From: Selenomonadaceae bacterium
GTDB taxonomy: Bacteria; Bacillota; Negativicutes; Selenomonadales; Selenomonadaceae
Direction: 5' to 3'
DNA: 64,000 bases
Assembly: GCA_017515635.1 (NCBI GenBank)
Contig: JAFWFO010000056.1
Span: forward strand, 1-64,000
Part shown: one piece after another, positions 1 through 9,599 of the stretch
How the letters are laid out: the number at the start of each line of letters is the position of its first letter
Position numbering within the stretch: the first letter of the stretch is position 1
Made by a program: the position numbers and the translations under genes
The notes under the pieces: model-generated
What the model saw: the letters and a program-made list of their open reading frames with translations, nothing else
Databases searched by the model: none
What the model was told of the DNA's origin: nothing

Positions 1-297
1 TGGGCAACAGGATTGGCGACTTTCACTTATCCGACGTTGAAAAAAATATGTGGAGATGGCGGTTATCGCGGCTCCTTCGTTTACGAGGCGCATAAATATT
101 TCGGCTTGGAAGTGGAAATCTCGAAGAAGCTAAAGCCGCACAATTGGCAAGTGTTACCAAAAAGGTGGAAGGTTGAGCGAACGTTTGCTTGGCTCAACTA
201 TTCACGGCGGCTTTCAAAAGATTACGAGCTTACTGTTTCTTCCGCTGAAACCTTGATTAAGATTTCTCATATTCACACTTTACTTAATCGTTTATGA
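1..297 (+). mobile_element. IS5-family transposase, C-terminal fragment (5' end outside window)
   Basis: The reading frame is open from base 1 and stops at TGA 295-297, so only the last ~98 residues are visible. The segment KICGDGGYRG carries the second catalytic Asp region and KVERTFAWL carries the Glu of the DDE triad, both in the form typical of IS5-group transposases. Such enzymes cut and join the ends of their own element. The right end of the element must lie within a few bases of the stop codon, because HPr-like coding sequence begins at about 303-307. I could not define the terminal inverted repeat or the target duplication, since the left end is outside the window. Confidence 0.85.
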
Positions 298-482
298 ACA
301 CGCGTTCTAATATCCGGTTAGAGACCGAAAATCGCAAAGTCAACGCGAAAAGCATCATGCAAATCTTGAGTATGGGATTTAAAACCGGCACGGAAGTTAC
401 AATCGTTGCCGAAGGCTCCGACGCTCAAGAAGCCGTCGAAACGATTAGAGAATTTATCGACGCGGGTTGCCCCGAACTTTGA
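294..482 (+). pseudogene. ptsH: HPr-like phosphocarrier, 5'-truncated at the IS junction
   Basis: The 62-residue frame matches the C-terminal two thirds of HPr: a VNAKSIM block (the region of regulatory Ser46), then GTEVTIVAEGSDAQEA and a terminal helix. The first ~30 residues, which in HPr hold the phospho-accepting His15 in a GLHARPA motif, are absent. The only ATG (294) overlaps the transposase stop and has no Shine-Dalgarno sequence. HPr normally relays phosphate from enzyme I to sugar-specific PTS components and, through Ser46, takes part in carbon catabolite control. Without His15 the product could not do the PTS part. I infer an IS insertion; whether another HPr gene exists elsewhere cannot be seen. 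Confidence 0.75.
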
Positions 483-502
483 CGCAAAAATTTTTCCGAC
501 AA

Positions 503-533
503 GGTCGCTCGAAAAATTTCGGGCGGCTTTTTT
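503..533 (+). terminator. Rho-independent terminator after the HPr remnant
   Basis: A ~9-12 bp stem (GGTCGCTCGAAA pairing with TTTCGGGCGGCT, some G-U pairs) is followed by a run of T. It separates the HPr remnant from minC. Confidence 0.7.
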
Positions 534-585
534 CGACGGAATATTTTTTGCCGACAAATTCCCTGAAAAATTTCTGTAAAAAATA

Positions 586-614
586 TTGGCAAGTCGCGGC
601 GGATTATGTATAAT
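586..614 (+). promoter_or_regulatory. Sigma-70-type promoter for minCDE
   Basis: TTGGCA (586-591), 17-nt spacer, TATAAT (609-614), about 50 nt before the minC start. Confidence 0.75.
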
Positions 615-664
615 GCACGTGGAATCATTTTTCAATCATGTTTATTTCACAGGCGGTGATCAGA

Positions 665-1309
665 ATGAGTGATATAGTTACGATTAAGGGGCTCAAATAT
701 GGGCTCCAGCTCACGTTCGCAAAAGGCGCGACGTTCGAGGCGGTGCAGGCAAATCTGCTCAACAAGCTTGAAACGGGCAACAGTTTCTTCATTCGCGGGA
801 CGACGGTTTTCGTGCCCAAAGGTTATTTCGCCGAAGAGCAAAACGAAGCGTTGCGGCGCATGTTCCACAGACACGGCATGTTGTTCAGCACGGAATTGAA
901 ACGCCCGAATCTCGCTCCGCCTTCGCAAGACACGACGACCAAAGCTCCTTCGCAAAAGTTCCGTGAGAGCGTCGAAGAAGCGCAAAAAATGATGGTCATC
1001 AATCACACGGTGCGCGGCGGTCAGGAAATTAAAGCGAATTGCTCCGTGTTGATTTGCGGCAACGTCAATCCCGGCGCGCAGATTATTGCGGGCGGCTCAA
1101 TCGACATTCGCGGAACGTGTCGCGGTTTCGTGCACGCGGGTGCTTTCGGCGACAAAACGGCGTGCGTCGTTGCGGACAGATTAATGCCCGTGCAAATTCG
1201 CATTGCCGACATCATTGCCCGTTCGCCCGACGAACCCGAAAAAGTTTCCCAAGCCGAACGCGCCATGATTAAAGACAACCGAATCATTTTTGAGCCCGTG
1301 GCACGGTAA
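665..1309 (+). CDS. minC: Septum site-determining protein MinC
   Basis: 214 residues. The inhibitor of FtsZ ring assembly; it is carried to the membrane by MinD and keeps division away from the poles. The C-terminal half is the right-handed beta-helix MinC_C domain, with the conserved run TVRGGQEI, GNVNPGA and GSIDIRG, then an A-F-G-D loop. The N-terminal ~100 residues fit MinC_N. The start is ATG 665, not the upstream in-frame ATG 638, because AGGCGGTGAT (651-660), almost the full anti-16S complement, sits 5 nt before it. First gene of minC-minD-minE, read from the promoter at 586-614. The gap to minD is 68 nt and holds a heptamer repeat array. Confidence 0.95.
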   Translation: MSDIVTIKGLKYGLQLTFAKGATFEAVQANLLNKLETGNSFFIRGTTVFVPKGYFAEEQNEALRRMFHRHGMLFSTELKRPNLAPPSQDTTTKAPSQKFRESVEEAQKMMVINHTVRGGQEIKANCSVLICGNVNPGAQIIAGGSIDIRGTCRGFVHAGAFGDKTACVVADRLMPVQIRIADIIARSPDEPEKVSQAERAMIKDNRIIFEPVAR

Positions 1310-1311
1310 AT

Positions 1312-1346
1312 GCAATGAGGAATGAGGAGTTAGGAATTAGGAATTA
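1312..1346. repeat. Heptamer tandem repeat, 5 units (GGAATTA type)
   Basis: Five consecutive 7-mers GCAATGA, GGAATGA, GGAGTTA, GGAATTA, GGAATTA between minC and minD. The same unit appears in reverse orientation at 31964-31998 and in degenerate form at 52264-52291. Confidence 0.85.
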
Positions 1347-1377
1347 AAAACCTATTCCCTACGAAAGGACAAGTTTT

Positions 1378-2169
1378 ATGAGCCAAATTATAGTCATCAC
1401 TTCCGGCAAGGGCGGTGTCGGCAAGACGACAACCACCGCGAATCTCGGCGTCGGACTTGCCATGCGCGGCAACAAAGTCGCGCTTATCGACACGGATACG
1501 GGCTTGCGCAACCTTGACTTGTTGCTCGGTTTGGAAAATCGAATCTTGTATGATTTGATTGACGTGACCAGCGGCCGCGTCCAATACAAAAAAGCTCTCG
1601 TTCGCCACAAAAAGTACGAGAACCTTTATTTGTTGCCGACTTCGCAAGTCAAAGACAAGTCTGCCGTCAATCCCGAACAGCTTGTTAAACTCTGCGACGA
1701 GATGAAAAAAGAATTCGACTTCATCCTTATCGACTGCCCTGCCGGCATTGAGCAGGGATTTAAAACTGCAATCGCCGCCGCAGATACAGCAATCGTCGTC
1801 ACAATGCCCGAAATTTCCGCCGTGCGCGACGCGGACAAAATTATCGGCGAACTCGGCCGTGCGGACAAGGAAAATGTTAAACTTATCGTCAACAGAATTC
1901 GTCCGCAGATGGTCGAAAAAGGCGACATGCTCGACATGAGCGACATTGACGAAATTTTGTCCGTCGTTTGTATCGGACAAGTTCCCGACGACGAAAGTGT
2001 CGTTGTCGCGACGAACCGCGGCGAACCCGCCATAACAATGAGCGATTCCACGGCGGGACAGGCTTACAAAAATATCGTTGCTCGAATTTGCGGCGAAAAT
2101 GTTCCCTTCCTCAAACCGCAAAAGGAAGGTTTCTTCGCCCGTCTGAAAAAACTTTTCGGCTTGCTGTAA
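1378..2169 (+). CDS. minD: Septum site-determining ATPase MinD
   Basis: 263 residues, usual length for MinD. A ParA/MinD-family ATPase that binds the membrane as an ATP dimer, recruits MinC and is released by MinE. The deviant Walker A motif GKGGVGKTT lies near residue 10, switch I follows (DTDTGLRNLD; most MinDs have DTDIG), and the Walker B region is FILIDCPAGIE. The last residues (GFFARLKKLFGLL) form the amphipathic helix that targets MinD to membranes. In the middle of the minCDE operon; minE follows directly. The presence of both MinD and MinE points to an oscillating Min system rather than the DivIVA/MinJ type. Confidence 0.97.
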   Translation: MSQIIVITSGKGGVGKTTTTANLGVGLAMRGNKVALIDTDTGLRNLDLLLGLENRILYDLIDVTSGRVQYKKALVRHKKYENLYLLPTSQVKDKSAVNPEQLVKLCDEMKKEFDFILIDCPAGIEQGFKTAIAAADTAIVVTMPEISAVRDADKIIGELGRADKENVKLIVNRIRPQMVEKGDMLDMSDIDEILSVVCIGQVPDDESVVVATNRGEPAITMSDSTAGQAYKNIVARICGENVPFLKPQKEGFFARLKKLFGLL

Positions 2170-2181
2170 GGGAGGTTGCTC

Positions 2182-2448
2182 ATGCTGGATGTTCTAAAAC
2201 GTGTCTTCGGCATGTCCGAAAAAAAATCCGGCGCGGTCGCAAAGGAACGCCTGCAAGTCGTCCTGATTCATGATCGCGCAAGCATTTCGCCGGAGATTAT
2301 GGAAAAAATCAAAGAAGAAATTATCGGCGTTCTGTCAAAATACATGAACATAAATCGCGCCGACATGGAAATTGCGCTGGAAAACGATTCCGATTCAGTC
2401 GCACTCGTCGCAAATATTCCCGTCAACTCCATGCGGCACGCACGTTAA
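2182..2448 (+). CDS. minE: Cell division topological specificity factor MinE
   Basis: 88 residues. MinE stimulates MinD ATPase and so confines MinC-MinD to the poles. The N-terminal part (MLDVLKRVFG) is the short membrane/MinD-interacting helix; then comes the conserved segment AKERLQVVLIHDRASISPE and the dimerisation domain ending in VALVANIPV. ATG 2182 is chosen over an upstream in-frame TTG (2176) because GGGAGGT at 2170-2176 is placed correctly for it. The gap from minD is 12 nt and a terminator follows, so minE closes the operon. Confidence 0.95.
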   Translation: MLDVLKRVFGMSEKKSGAVAKERLQVVLIHDRASISPEIMEKIKEEIIGVLSKYMNINRADMEIALENDSDSVALVANIPVNSMRHAR

Positions 2449-2456
2449 AAAATTTC

Positions 2457-2483
2457 GGGCGGTCAACTCGGCCGCTCTTTTTT
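2457..2483 (+). terminator. Terminator of minCDE
   Basis: GGGCGGTC, loop AACTC, GGCCGCTC (8-bp stem), then T6. Confidence 0.8.
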
Positions 2484-2533
2484 GTTGCGTAATTTGATTC
2501 AAGTGACGTTTATCGTGACGGTTAAAAGCAAAC

Positions 2534-2562
2534 CAAAAGAGCCTCCGATTTCTCGGAGACTC
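2534..2562 (-). terminator. Terminator of the first SLH porin gene
   Basis: On the minus strand GAGTCTCCGA, a 4-nt loop, TCGGAGGCTC, then TTTT. It is nearly the same hairpin as that after the second porin (4264-4291), so the duplication included the terminator. Confidence 0.8.
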
Positions 2563-2616
2563 CGTGTTGTTTACTTTGTGAGTTTTTCGAGGCCTTGCAA
2601 CCCCGAAGCTGTCGGC

Positions 2617-3981
2617 TTAGTAGAAGAATTCCACACGACCGAAGATACGTTCCGCATCGCCGGGACCTTCAATGTATTTGCCTTTGAAGTATTTGGCGAG
2701 GACGACGATTCTGTCCATCGGAGCCCAAGACGCGCCGCAGACAAAGCCTTTGGTGCCCGCGAAGCAGTCATCCCAGTTGATTGCGCACAAGGACGCATTG
2801 GAACCAAGTTCTTTGTAGCCTGCCCAGACAGCCCACTGACCTTTGTGAGTGCTCTGGTTGCCGCCGCCGTAGAGATCGCCGTAACGGACAAGTGCCTGCC
2901 ACGATTTGTTTTCGTAATCAGCTTTCGAGTTCTTCGCATATGCGCCCCAGATTTGCGCTTTGCCGAATCTGTAGCCCAAGTTCACAGACCAGATTTGTGC
3001 TTTGTCAGTATCGCCTTTTTTGCTGTAAACAGAAGTTTTGAAGTCGTCGTCTTTGATGTGGTAGTAACCTGCGCCGCCGAAGAGACCATCGCCTTCAGGG
3101 CTGTACTGCAGGTTGACTGCCCAGAAGCTGGAAGGATCGTTGGTGCCGCCATTCAACATACCTGTCGCGCTGTTCCATCTGTCATCCGCGCTGACCTTGT
3201 CTTGACGTCCGTTCCACGAACCCGCATTTCTCGTCGAGCCGGTAACTTTGTCTGCTGAGAGACGACCAGCGTAGATAGTCGCTCTGAAGCCTTTTGCGAA
3301 GTTGCCGAAAGTAACTTCACCGCCGGTGTATTCAGTATCCCAGATGATACCGTCTTCGTTGGTGTACAGGGGTTGACGACCAACTTTGACTTGGAAATTG
3401 TTGTAGTCGCCTTGTGCCCAACCACGAACCAGATTGAAATCGGTCGAGTTGTCGCGGCTCAGGTCAACGTGCGCATCGATACGAGCGCGGAGTGTCCAGT
3501 GATCATTGACGTGCGCAACAGGCTCAAAACGGAAGATCCAGTCGTCCTGCTTAACTCTCGTGTGACCGCCGTCATAGATGTTGTCGGTCTTGTGGTTTTT
3601 GTAGGTGTACTCGATTTTGCCGAACCATTGAATTTTGTCAGCATATTTTTCGAGTTCAGCTACGCGAACGCCGAGAGCTTCCAACTCATCACGGAATTCC
3701 GCTGCGAGTCTGTCGAGTTCGGCTTTCGTCACGCCCGAAGGATTTTTCGCCATGGCTTTCGCAATCATCTGTGCCATTTCATAACGGGTGATGTTGCGGT
3801 CGCCGCGGAACGTGTTGTCGCCGTAACCTTCGATAACGCCTGCTTGTGCGAGTTTTGCAACGGACTGATAAGCCCAGTGACCCGCAGGAACGTCGCTGAA
3901 CGGATTAGCCGCCGCGAACGTGGTTGCGCTTGCTCCGACGACGAACGCCGCCGCAAGTGCTGATGCTACTGTTTTCTTCAT
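2617..3981 (-). CDS. SLH-domain outer-membrane porin (OmpM-like), copy 1
   Basis: 454 residues. A signal peptide (MKKTVASALAAAFVVG..., cleavage probably after TTFAAA) is followed by one SLH domain (about residues 25-85; NPFSDVPAGHWAYQSV, GVIEGYGDNTFRGDRN, ITRYEMAQMIAKAM), a helical stretch (LAAEFRDELEALGVRVAELEKYADK), and a beta-rich barrel of alternating aromatic strands ending in VEFFY. In Negativicutes such proteins tether the outer membrane to peptidoglycan through SLH and act as general porins. ATG 3981 fits the AGGAGG sequence; the ATG at 3990 touches it. It has its own promoter (4136-4164) and an unusually long leader (~145 nt). N-terminal ~125 residues nearly identical to the neighbour at 4313-5635; the barrels differ. 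Confidence 0.9.
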   Translation of the reverse strand: MKKTVASALAAAFVVGASATTFAAANPFSDVPAGHWAYQSVAKLAQAGVIEGYGDNTFRGDRNITRYEMAQMIAKAMAKNPSGVTKAELDRLAAEFRDELEALGVRVAELEKYADKIQWFGKIEYTYKNHKTDNIYDGGHTRVKQDDWIFRFEPVAHVNDHWTLRARIDAHVDLSRDNSTDFNLVRGWAQGDYNNFQVKVGRQPLYTNEDGIIWDTEYTGGEVTFGNFAKGFRATIYAGRLSADKVTGSTRNAGSWNGRQDKVSADDRWNSATGMLNGGTNDPSSFWAVNLQYSPEGDGLFGGAGYYHIKDDDFKTSVYSKKGDTDKAQIWSVNLGYRFGKAQIWGAYAKNSKADYENKSWQALVRYGDLYGGGNQSTHKGQWAVWAGYKELGSNASLCAINWDDCFAGTKGFVCGASWAPMDRIVVLAKYFKGKYIEGPGDAERIFGRVEFFY

Positions 3982-4135
3982 TTTGAACATCCTCCTTAAA
4001 GATGCCGGTAAATGAAACGTTGTGAAAGAACTTTGTTTTGACTTTCAGCAACTTGGCTCGGAAGTTGTTCAAAATTGAGTGGCCATGTTTCCTCAAGCTG
4101 ACTTACTTCGTTGCCTTGTCCCTAAAGCCGGCGCA

Positions 4136-4164
4136 ATAATAATACAGAAATTTTCCCGTGTCAA
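4136..4164 (-). promoter_or_regulatory. Promoter of SLH porin copy 1
   Basis: Minus strand TTGACA (4159-4164), 17 nt, TATTAT (4136-4141). Near-consensus, fitting a highly expressed envelope protein. Confidence 0.8.
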
Positions 4165-4263
4165 GCGTCCGAAAAAATTTTTTGAAATATATTTTCAGGT
4201 TTGTTTCATGTTATAATATAAAATTTTTCCACGAGGCTTGCTGTCGGCGCGTTCATGCAAACG

Positions 4264-4291
4264 AAAAGAGCCTCCGATTTTTCGGAAGCTC
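4264..4291 (-). terminator. Terminator of SLH porin copy 2
   Basis: Minus strand GAGCTTCCGA, AAAA loop, TCGGAGGCTC, then TTTT. Confidence 0.8.
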
Positions 4292-4312
4292 AAGTTGGTT
4301 GAAGGTGTGGTT

Positions 4313-5635
4313 TCAGAAGAATAATTCGACGCGGGCGAAGATTTTTTCAGCCTTGCCGCGACCGCCGTCCAAACCGTTGCTGTTATATTTGCCGTTGAAA
4401 TATTTTGCAAGGACGCCGATATTTTTGAACGGTGCCCACGACGCGCCGACAACCCAGCCGCGAGTTCCGCGCAGTGCATCATCTTCAGTCGGGACGAAGG
4501 AAACATTGGTGCCGTATTTTCGATAGCCGGCGTAAACCGACCACTGACCTTTTTCGGAAGCGTCTTCGTAGTTGCCGTAATCAATTTCCGCGTGCCACGA
4601 TTTATTATCGAAATCGGCTTTTGTGTTTTGAGCGTAGGCACCTTTGACCATCAACAAATCGCTGAACTTGTAGCCGAGATTGACCGTCCAAATGTTTGCC
4701 TTGTTATAATTTTTGGCGTTGACATCTTCGCCGCCGGAAAGTTTTTTCGCGTAATCGTTATAGCTCCAAGCAAGATCATCGTCTTTAATGTGATACCAGC
4801 CCGCGCCCGCGAATAAACCTTTTTCGCCCGTGTTGTAGTCGAGACGCACGCCAATGACGGTTGCGGGGTCGTCTTCGGAGCCGTTTTCGCCGTAAATGCC
4901 GCCGCCGATATTTTCAGCTCTGACGCGGCCGCCCGTCACGTTGAATTGAACTTTGTCGCCATAGGTGACCGACGCGCCCGAAATTTCCGTATCCCACATT
5001 AAGCCGAATTCGGGTTCGGGGCAAAATTCAAAGCGACCGAGTTTGACGTTAAAGTTGTCGTAATCACCTTCCGCCCAAGCACGTACCAGCTCGAAATTTG
5101 TCGAAGTATCGTGTTTCATGTCGACATAAGCGTCGATACGAGCATTAACCGTCCAGTGGTCGTTGACGTGCGCCGTCGGCTCGAAACGGAAAATAAAACC
5201 GTTGGCAGTATCTTTCGTCTTTGTGCCCGTGTGAAGAGGATCCGTTTTCGTTTGCTCGTAAGTGTATTCAATTTTTCCGTGCCAAACAACTTTGTCGGCA
5301 TATTTTTCGAGTTCGGCAACGCGAACGCCGAGAGCGTCCAACTCATCACGGAATTCAGCCGCGAGTCTGTCGAGTTCAGCTTTCGTCACGCCCGAAGGAT
5401 TTTTCGCCATAGCTTTTGCAATCATCTGCGCCATTTCGTAACGAGTGATATTTCTGTCGCCGCGAAAAGTGTTGTCGCCGTAACCTTCGATAACGCCCGC
5501 CTGTGCGAGTTTTGCAACGGACTGATAAGCCCAATGACCTGCAGGAACGTCGCTGAACGGATTAGCCGCCGCGAACGTGGTTGCGCTTGTGCCGACAATA
5601 AACGCCGCTGTTGCCGCCGATAAAATTTTTCGCAT
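4313..5635 (-). CDS. SLH-domain outer-membrane porin (OmpM-like), copy 2
   Basis: 440 residues with the same architecture as copy 1: signal peptide (MRKILSAATAAFIVGTSATTFAAA), one SLH domain to about residue 85, a helical spacer, then an outer-membrane barrel ending in ARVELFF, an aromatic C-terminus expected for BAM-inserted barrels. ATG 5635 is used because GGAGG at 5644-5648 is correctly placed; the longer in-frame start is a TTG overlapping that site. It has its own TTGACA promoter (5704-5732) and a terminator of the same design as copy 1. The SLH part is almost unchanged between the copies while the barrel loops and strands diverge, consistent with different permeability or surface antigenicity. 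Confidence 0.9.
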   Translation of the reverse strand: MRKILSAATAAFIVGTSATTFAAANPFSDVPAGHWAYQSVAKLAQAGVIEGYGDNTFRGDRNITRYEMAQMIAKAMAKNPSGVTKAELDRLAAEFRDELDALGVRVAELEKYADKVVWHGKIEYTYEQTKTDPLHTGTKTKDTANGFIFRFEPTAHVNDHWTVNARIDAYVDMKHDTSTNFELVRAWAEGDYDNFNVKLGRFEFCPEPEFGLMWDTEISGASVTYGDKVQFNVTGGRVRAENIGGGIYGENGSEDDPATVIGVRLDYNTGEKGLFAGAGWYHIKDDDLAWSYNDYAKKLSGGEDVNAKNYNKANIWTVNLGYKFSDLLMVKGAYAQNTKADFDNKSWHAEIDYGNYEDASEKGQWSVYAGYRKYGTNVSFVPTEDDALRGTRGWVVGASWAPFKNIGVLAKYFNGKYNSNGLDGGRGKAEKIFARVELFF

Positions 5636-5703
5636 GTTGAAAACCTCCAATGATTATTGCAGGCTCTCGTTGAAAAAAGTTTTCATCTCCCAAAATCGCC
5701 GCA

Positions 5704-5732
5704 ATGATAACGCAAGCGTCCGAGCGTGTCAA
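5704..5732 (-). promoter_or_regulatory. Promoter of SLH porin copy 2
   Basis: Minus strand TTGACA (5727-5732), 17 nt, TATCAT (5704-5709). Confidence 0.8.
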
Positions 5733-5770
5733 GAATTTTGATAACAAATTTCATCTGTCAGCTTTGCAAC

Positions 5771-5805
5771 GAAAAATCCCCCGCCGTCAAAAGACAACAG
5801 GGGAT
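5771..5805 (-). terminator. Terminator of groES-groEL
   Basis: Minus strand ATCCCC ... GGGGAT with an inner GTC/GAC pairing, followed by TTTTT, 32 nt after the groEL stop. Confidence 0.75.
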
Positions 5806-5836
5806 TGAAATTTCTATTTGGTTAATGCGCGACGAA

Positions 5837-7558
<1,722 letters not shown>

Positions 7559-7561
7559 GAA

Positions 7562-7843
7562 TTAGAGAATAGCCAAAATGTCACTCTCGCGAATTACGAG
7601 ATAGTCTTTGTCGTCCACTTTGACTTCGCTACCCGCATATTTGTTGAAGATGACTTCGTCGCCGGCTTTGACTTCCATAGCGGCGCGGGTGCCGTTGTCG
7701 AGGAGTTTGCCCGTGCCGACAGCAACGACTTTGCCTTTTTGCGGCTTCTCTTTGGAAGTTTCGGGCATGATGATGCCGCTTTTGGTCTTGAGTTCGACCT
7801 CGGCAACTTCAACGACAACTCTGTCTCCCAGTGGCTTTATCAT
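7562..7843 (-). CDS. groES: Co-chaperonin GroES (10 kDa)
   Basis: 93 residues. The heptameric lid of the GroEL chamber. It begins [12 protein letters not shown] and contains the mobile loop ([19 protein letters not shown]), the [15 protein letters not shown] roof region and the ending [13 protein letters not shown]. First gene of groES-groEL, read from a near-consensus promoter (7911-7939). No CIRCE inverted repeat (the HrcA operator common before this operon in Firmicutes) is visible between the promoter and the start codon. Confidence 0.98.
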   Translation of the reverse strand: MIKPLGDRVVVEVAEVELKTKSGIIMPETSKEKPQKGKVVAVGTGKLLDNGTRAAMEVKAGDEVIFNKYAGSEVKVDDKDYLVIRESDILAIL

Positions 7844-7910
7844 AAATATCTGCCTCCCAAAATTGGAAAATCGATCTTACTCGACGGTGCCCCGCCGAAT
7901 CACAGGCGGT

Positions 7911-7939
7911 ATAATAATCCCTATTCAACAAAATGTCAA
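7911..7939 (-). promoter_or_regulatory. Promoter of groES-groEL
   Basis: Minus strand TTGACA (7934-7939), 17 nt, TATTAT (7911-7916). Just downstream, CCGCC and GGCGG (8-nt loop) could pair as a leader hairpin. Confidence 0.8.
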
Positions 7940-7991
7940 GGGTTAAAAATTTGCGCGTCGTCATGACGAAAAACGACGTTAAGACAAGCGA

Positions 7992-8020
7992 TTGTAAAAA
8001 GGTTTTGCCTGTGATATATT
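7992..8020 (+). promoter_or_regulatory. Promoter of the phosphodiesterase gene
   Basis: TTGTAA (7992-7997), 17 nt, TATATT (8015-8020), about 70 nt before the start codon. Confidence 0.6.
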
Positions 8021-8092
8021 CAATCGAAAATTCGTCGGCGAATGACTTTTGCAAGCGTCGCGGCGGAACAGAAATTTTTGGAGGGCTTTGAA

Positions 8093-8659
8093 ATGAAAAT
8101 CGGAGTTATCAGCGACACGCACGGTTATGACCCGCGAGTTGCAATGGCAATGGAAAAATTTTTCGCGGACGCGGATTTGATTCTGCACGCGGGCGACGTT
8201 TTGAATCACGGGGCGCGCAACGTCAATTATCGTGTCGACGATTACAACCCCAAAGCTTTGGCGGAACGAATTAACGGCTCGAAAATCCCGTTCGTCATTG
8301 CACGCGGCAACGGCGATTCCGAACTTGATGACGACGTTTTGGAAACGCCGATTGCGCCTTATGCTCACGTCTTCGCGAACGGCAAGCGAATTGTCGTCAA
8401 TCACGGGCATCACCTGCCGACCGACGCCGACAAAGATAAAATGGCGGCTCATCTGCACGCGGATATTTTTATCAGCGGACACGTTCATAAAACAGTTTTG
8501 GAACGTCGCGGCAAAACAATTTTTCTGAACCCCGGAACAGTTTCGCCGTATCTGAGCAACCGCGAAGACAAGCGCACGTCCGTTGCGACAATCACCGACG
8601 ACGGAATTAAAATTTTCGACTTGGACACGGGCGACGTGCTGGAAAGTTTGAACTTTTGA
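8093..8659 (+). CDS. yfcE: YfcE/MJ0936-family metallophosphodiesterase
   Basis: 188 residues. Calcineurin-like fold with the metal-ligand series in order: GVISDTHG (D8, H10), HAGDVLNHG, ARGNGDSE (the GNCD/GNHD-type motif), VNHGHH and the pair SGHVHK with LNPGTVS. Members hydrolyse phosphodiesters with Mn2+ or Ni2+ in vitro; the physiological substrate is generally unknown. The ATG at 8093 follows GGAGGG; an upstream in-frame ATG at 8042 lacks a ribosome site. Single-gene unit with its own promoter, ending at a bidirectional terminator shared with tyrA. Two GATTGAC heptamers follow the stop (8658-8671). Confidence 0.88.
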   Translation: MKIGVISDTHGYDPRVAMAMEKFFADADLILHAGDVLNHGARNVNYRVDDYNPKALAERINGSKIPFVIARGNGDSELDDDVLETPIAPYAHVFANGKRIVVNHGHHLPTDADKDKMAAHLHADIFISGHVHKTVLERRGKTIFLNPGTVSPYLSNREDKRTSVATITDDGIKIFDLDTGDVLESLNF

Positions 8660-8680
8660 TTGACGATTGACGAAAAAAAT

Positions 8681-8710
8681 TATCCCCTGCGAATTGCGGG
8701 GGATTTTTTG
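8681..8710. terminator. Bidirectional terminator between yfcE and tyrA
   Basis: TCCCCTGC, loop GAATT, GCGGGGGA, with a T run on the plus side and a matching A run on the left, so it serves both converging genes. Confidence 0.85.
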
Positions 8711-8723
8711 TTGTGAAAAATTT

Positions 8724-9599
8724 TTAGTTCGGGTCGAAAGTGACGGTCTCCAAAATTTTATCGCGACGTGCCTTTGACTTGGCAAAATAATCGTGGACGG
8801 CTTGCCTGTCGTGATTTTCAATCGCCGTGATAACTTCGCCCAAAATGTTTTGCAGGTCGCGCAGGTGTGTCGCAATGGCGTCGCCGTTCGTCATGCAAAT
8901 ATCCGCCCACATGTCAGCGTTCGAGCTGGCAATTCGCGTTGTGTCTTTGAATCCGCCGCCGACAAGTTTCAAACACGAATCAAGATCGTCGCCCGCGTTG
9001 TTTAGCAAAGTCACCAAAGCCGCCGCCGCCAAATGCGGGACGTGACTGATAATCGAGGCGCAACGGTCGTGTTTGACAATTTCAATCGTCAAAAAATTTG
9101 CCTCGGTCAACTTGAGGACGCTCATCAATTTTTCGCGAACTTCGGGCGGCGTGCCCGTGTCTTCGGCGATAACGTAAGCTTTGCCGCGAAAAAGATTTTT
9201 GTCCGCCGCGTCGACGCCGGATTTTTCGCGCCCCGTCATCGGGTGACCCGCGACGTAAAAAATTTCGGGCGGAAGAATTTTTTTGAGTTCCTGCCAAATG
9301 AATTGTTTCGTACTGCCCGCGTCCGTCAAAATCGCACCAGGTTTAAGGTACGGCAAAATTTTTTTGACGGTCGGGACAATCTGCAAAACCGGCGGGCTTA
9401 AAAAAATTATATCCGCGTCGCCGACAACTTTTTCAATGTCCGAAGTCGCCAAATCAACCGCGCCGAGTTCCATTGCCCGACGCATTGAATTTTCCGTGCG
9501 ACAAAGCCCCGTGATAAAAATTTCGTCGCCGAGTTTGTCTTTCAAGCACAGCCCCAACGAGCCGCCGATTAATCCGACGCCGATAATCGCAAGTTTCAT
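8724..9599 (-). CDS. tyrA: Prephenate dehydrogenase
   Basis: 291 residues. Oxidative decarboxylation of prephenate to 4-hydroxyphenylpyruvate with NAD(P)+, the committed step to tyrosine. N-terminal Rossmann motif GVGLIGGSLG, then LSPPVLQIVPTV, TDAGSTK and the active-site segment AGHPMTGREKSG (the conserved His and Arg region); helical dimerisation domain at the end. The length matches the monofunctional form with no ACT regulatory domain. The start ATG 9599 follows AAGGAG. It lies 87 nt downstream of a DAHP synthase on the same strand, so the pair probably forms an aromatic amino-acid operon. Confidence 0.93.
   Translation of the reverse strand: MKLAIIGVGLIGGSLGLCLKDKLGDEIFITGLCRTENSMRRAMELGAVDLATSDIEKVVGDADIIFLSPPVLQIVPTVKKILPYLKPGAILTDAGSTKQFIWQELKKILPPEIFYVAGHPMTGREKSGVDAADKNLFRGKAYVIAEDTGTPPEVREKLMSVLKLTEANFLTIEIVKHDRCASIISHVPHLAAAALVTLLNNAGDDLDSCLKLVGGGFKDTTRIASSNADMWADICMTNGDAIATHLRDLQNILGEVITAIENHDRQAVHDYFAKSKARRDKILETVTFDPN

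Larger units (their letters stand above)
3982..4312 (-). other. Intergenic region between the two porin genes
   Basis: No gene seen. From right to left it holds the copy 2 terminator (4264-4291), the copy 1 promoter (4136-4164), and a ~145-nt leader. The leader includes a small hairpin at 4049-4067 (CAACTT, 7-nt loop, AAGTTG in minus-strand reading) and the Shine-Dalgarno sequence at 3991-3997. The leader is long for this compact genome and could be a site of post-transcriptional control, which is inference. Confidence 0.6.

Noticed and set aside
7844..7980. CIRCE operator before groES
   Set aside because: No 9-bp inverted repeat matching the consensus could be found on either strand.
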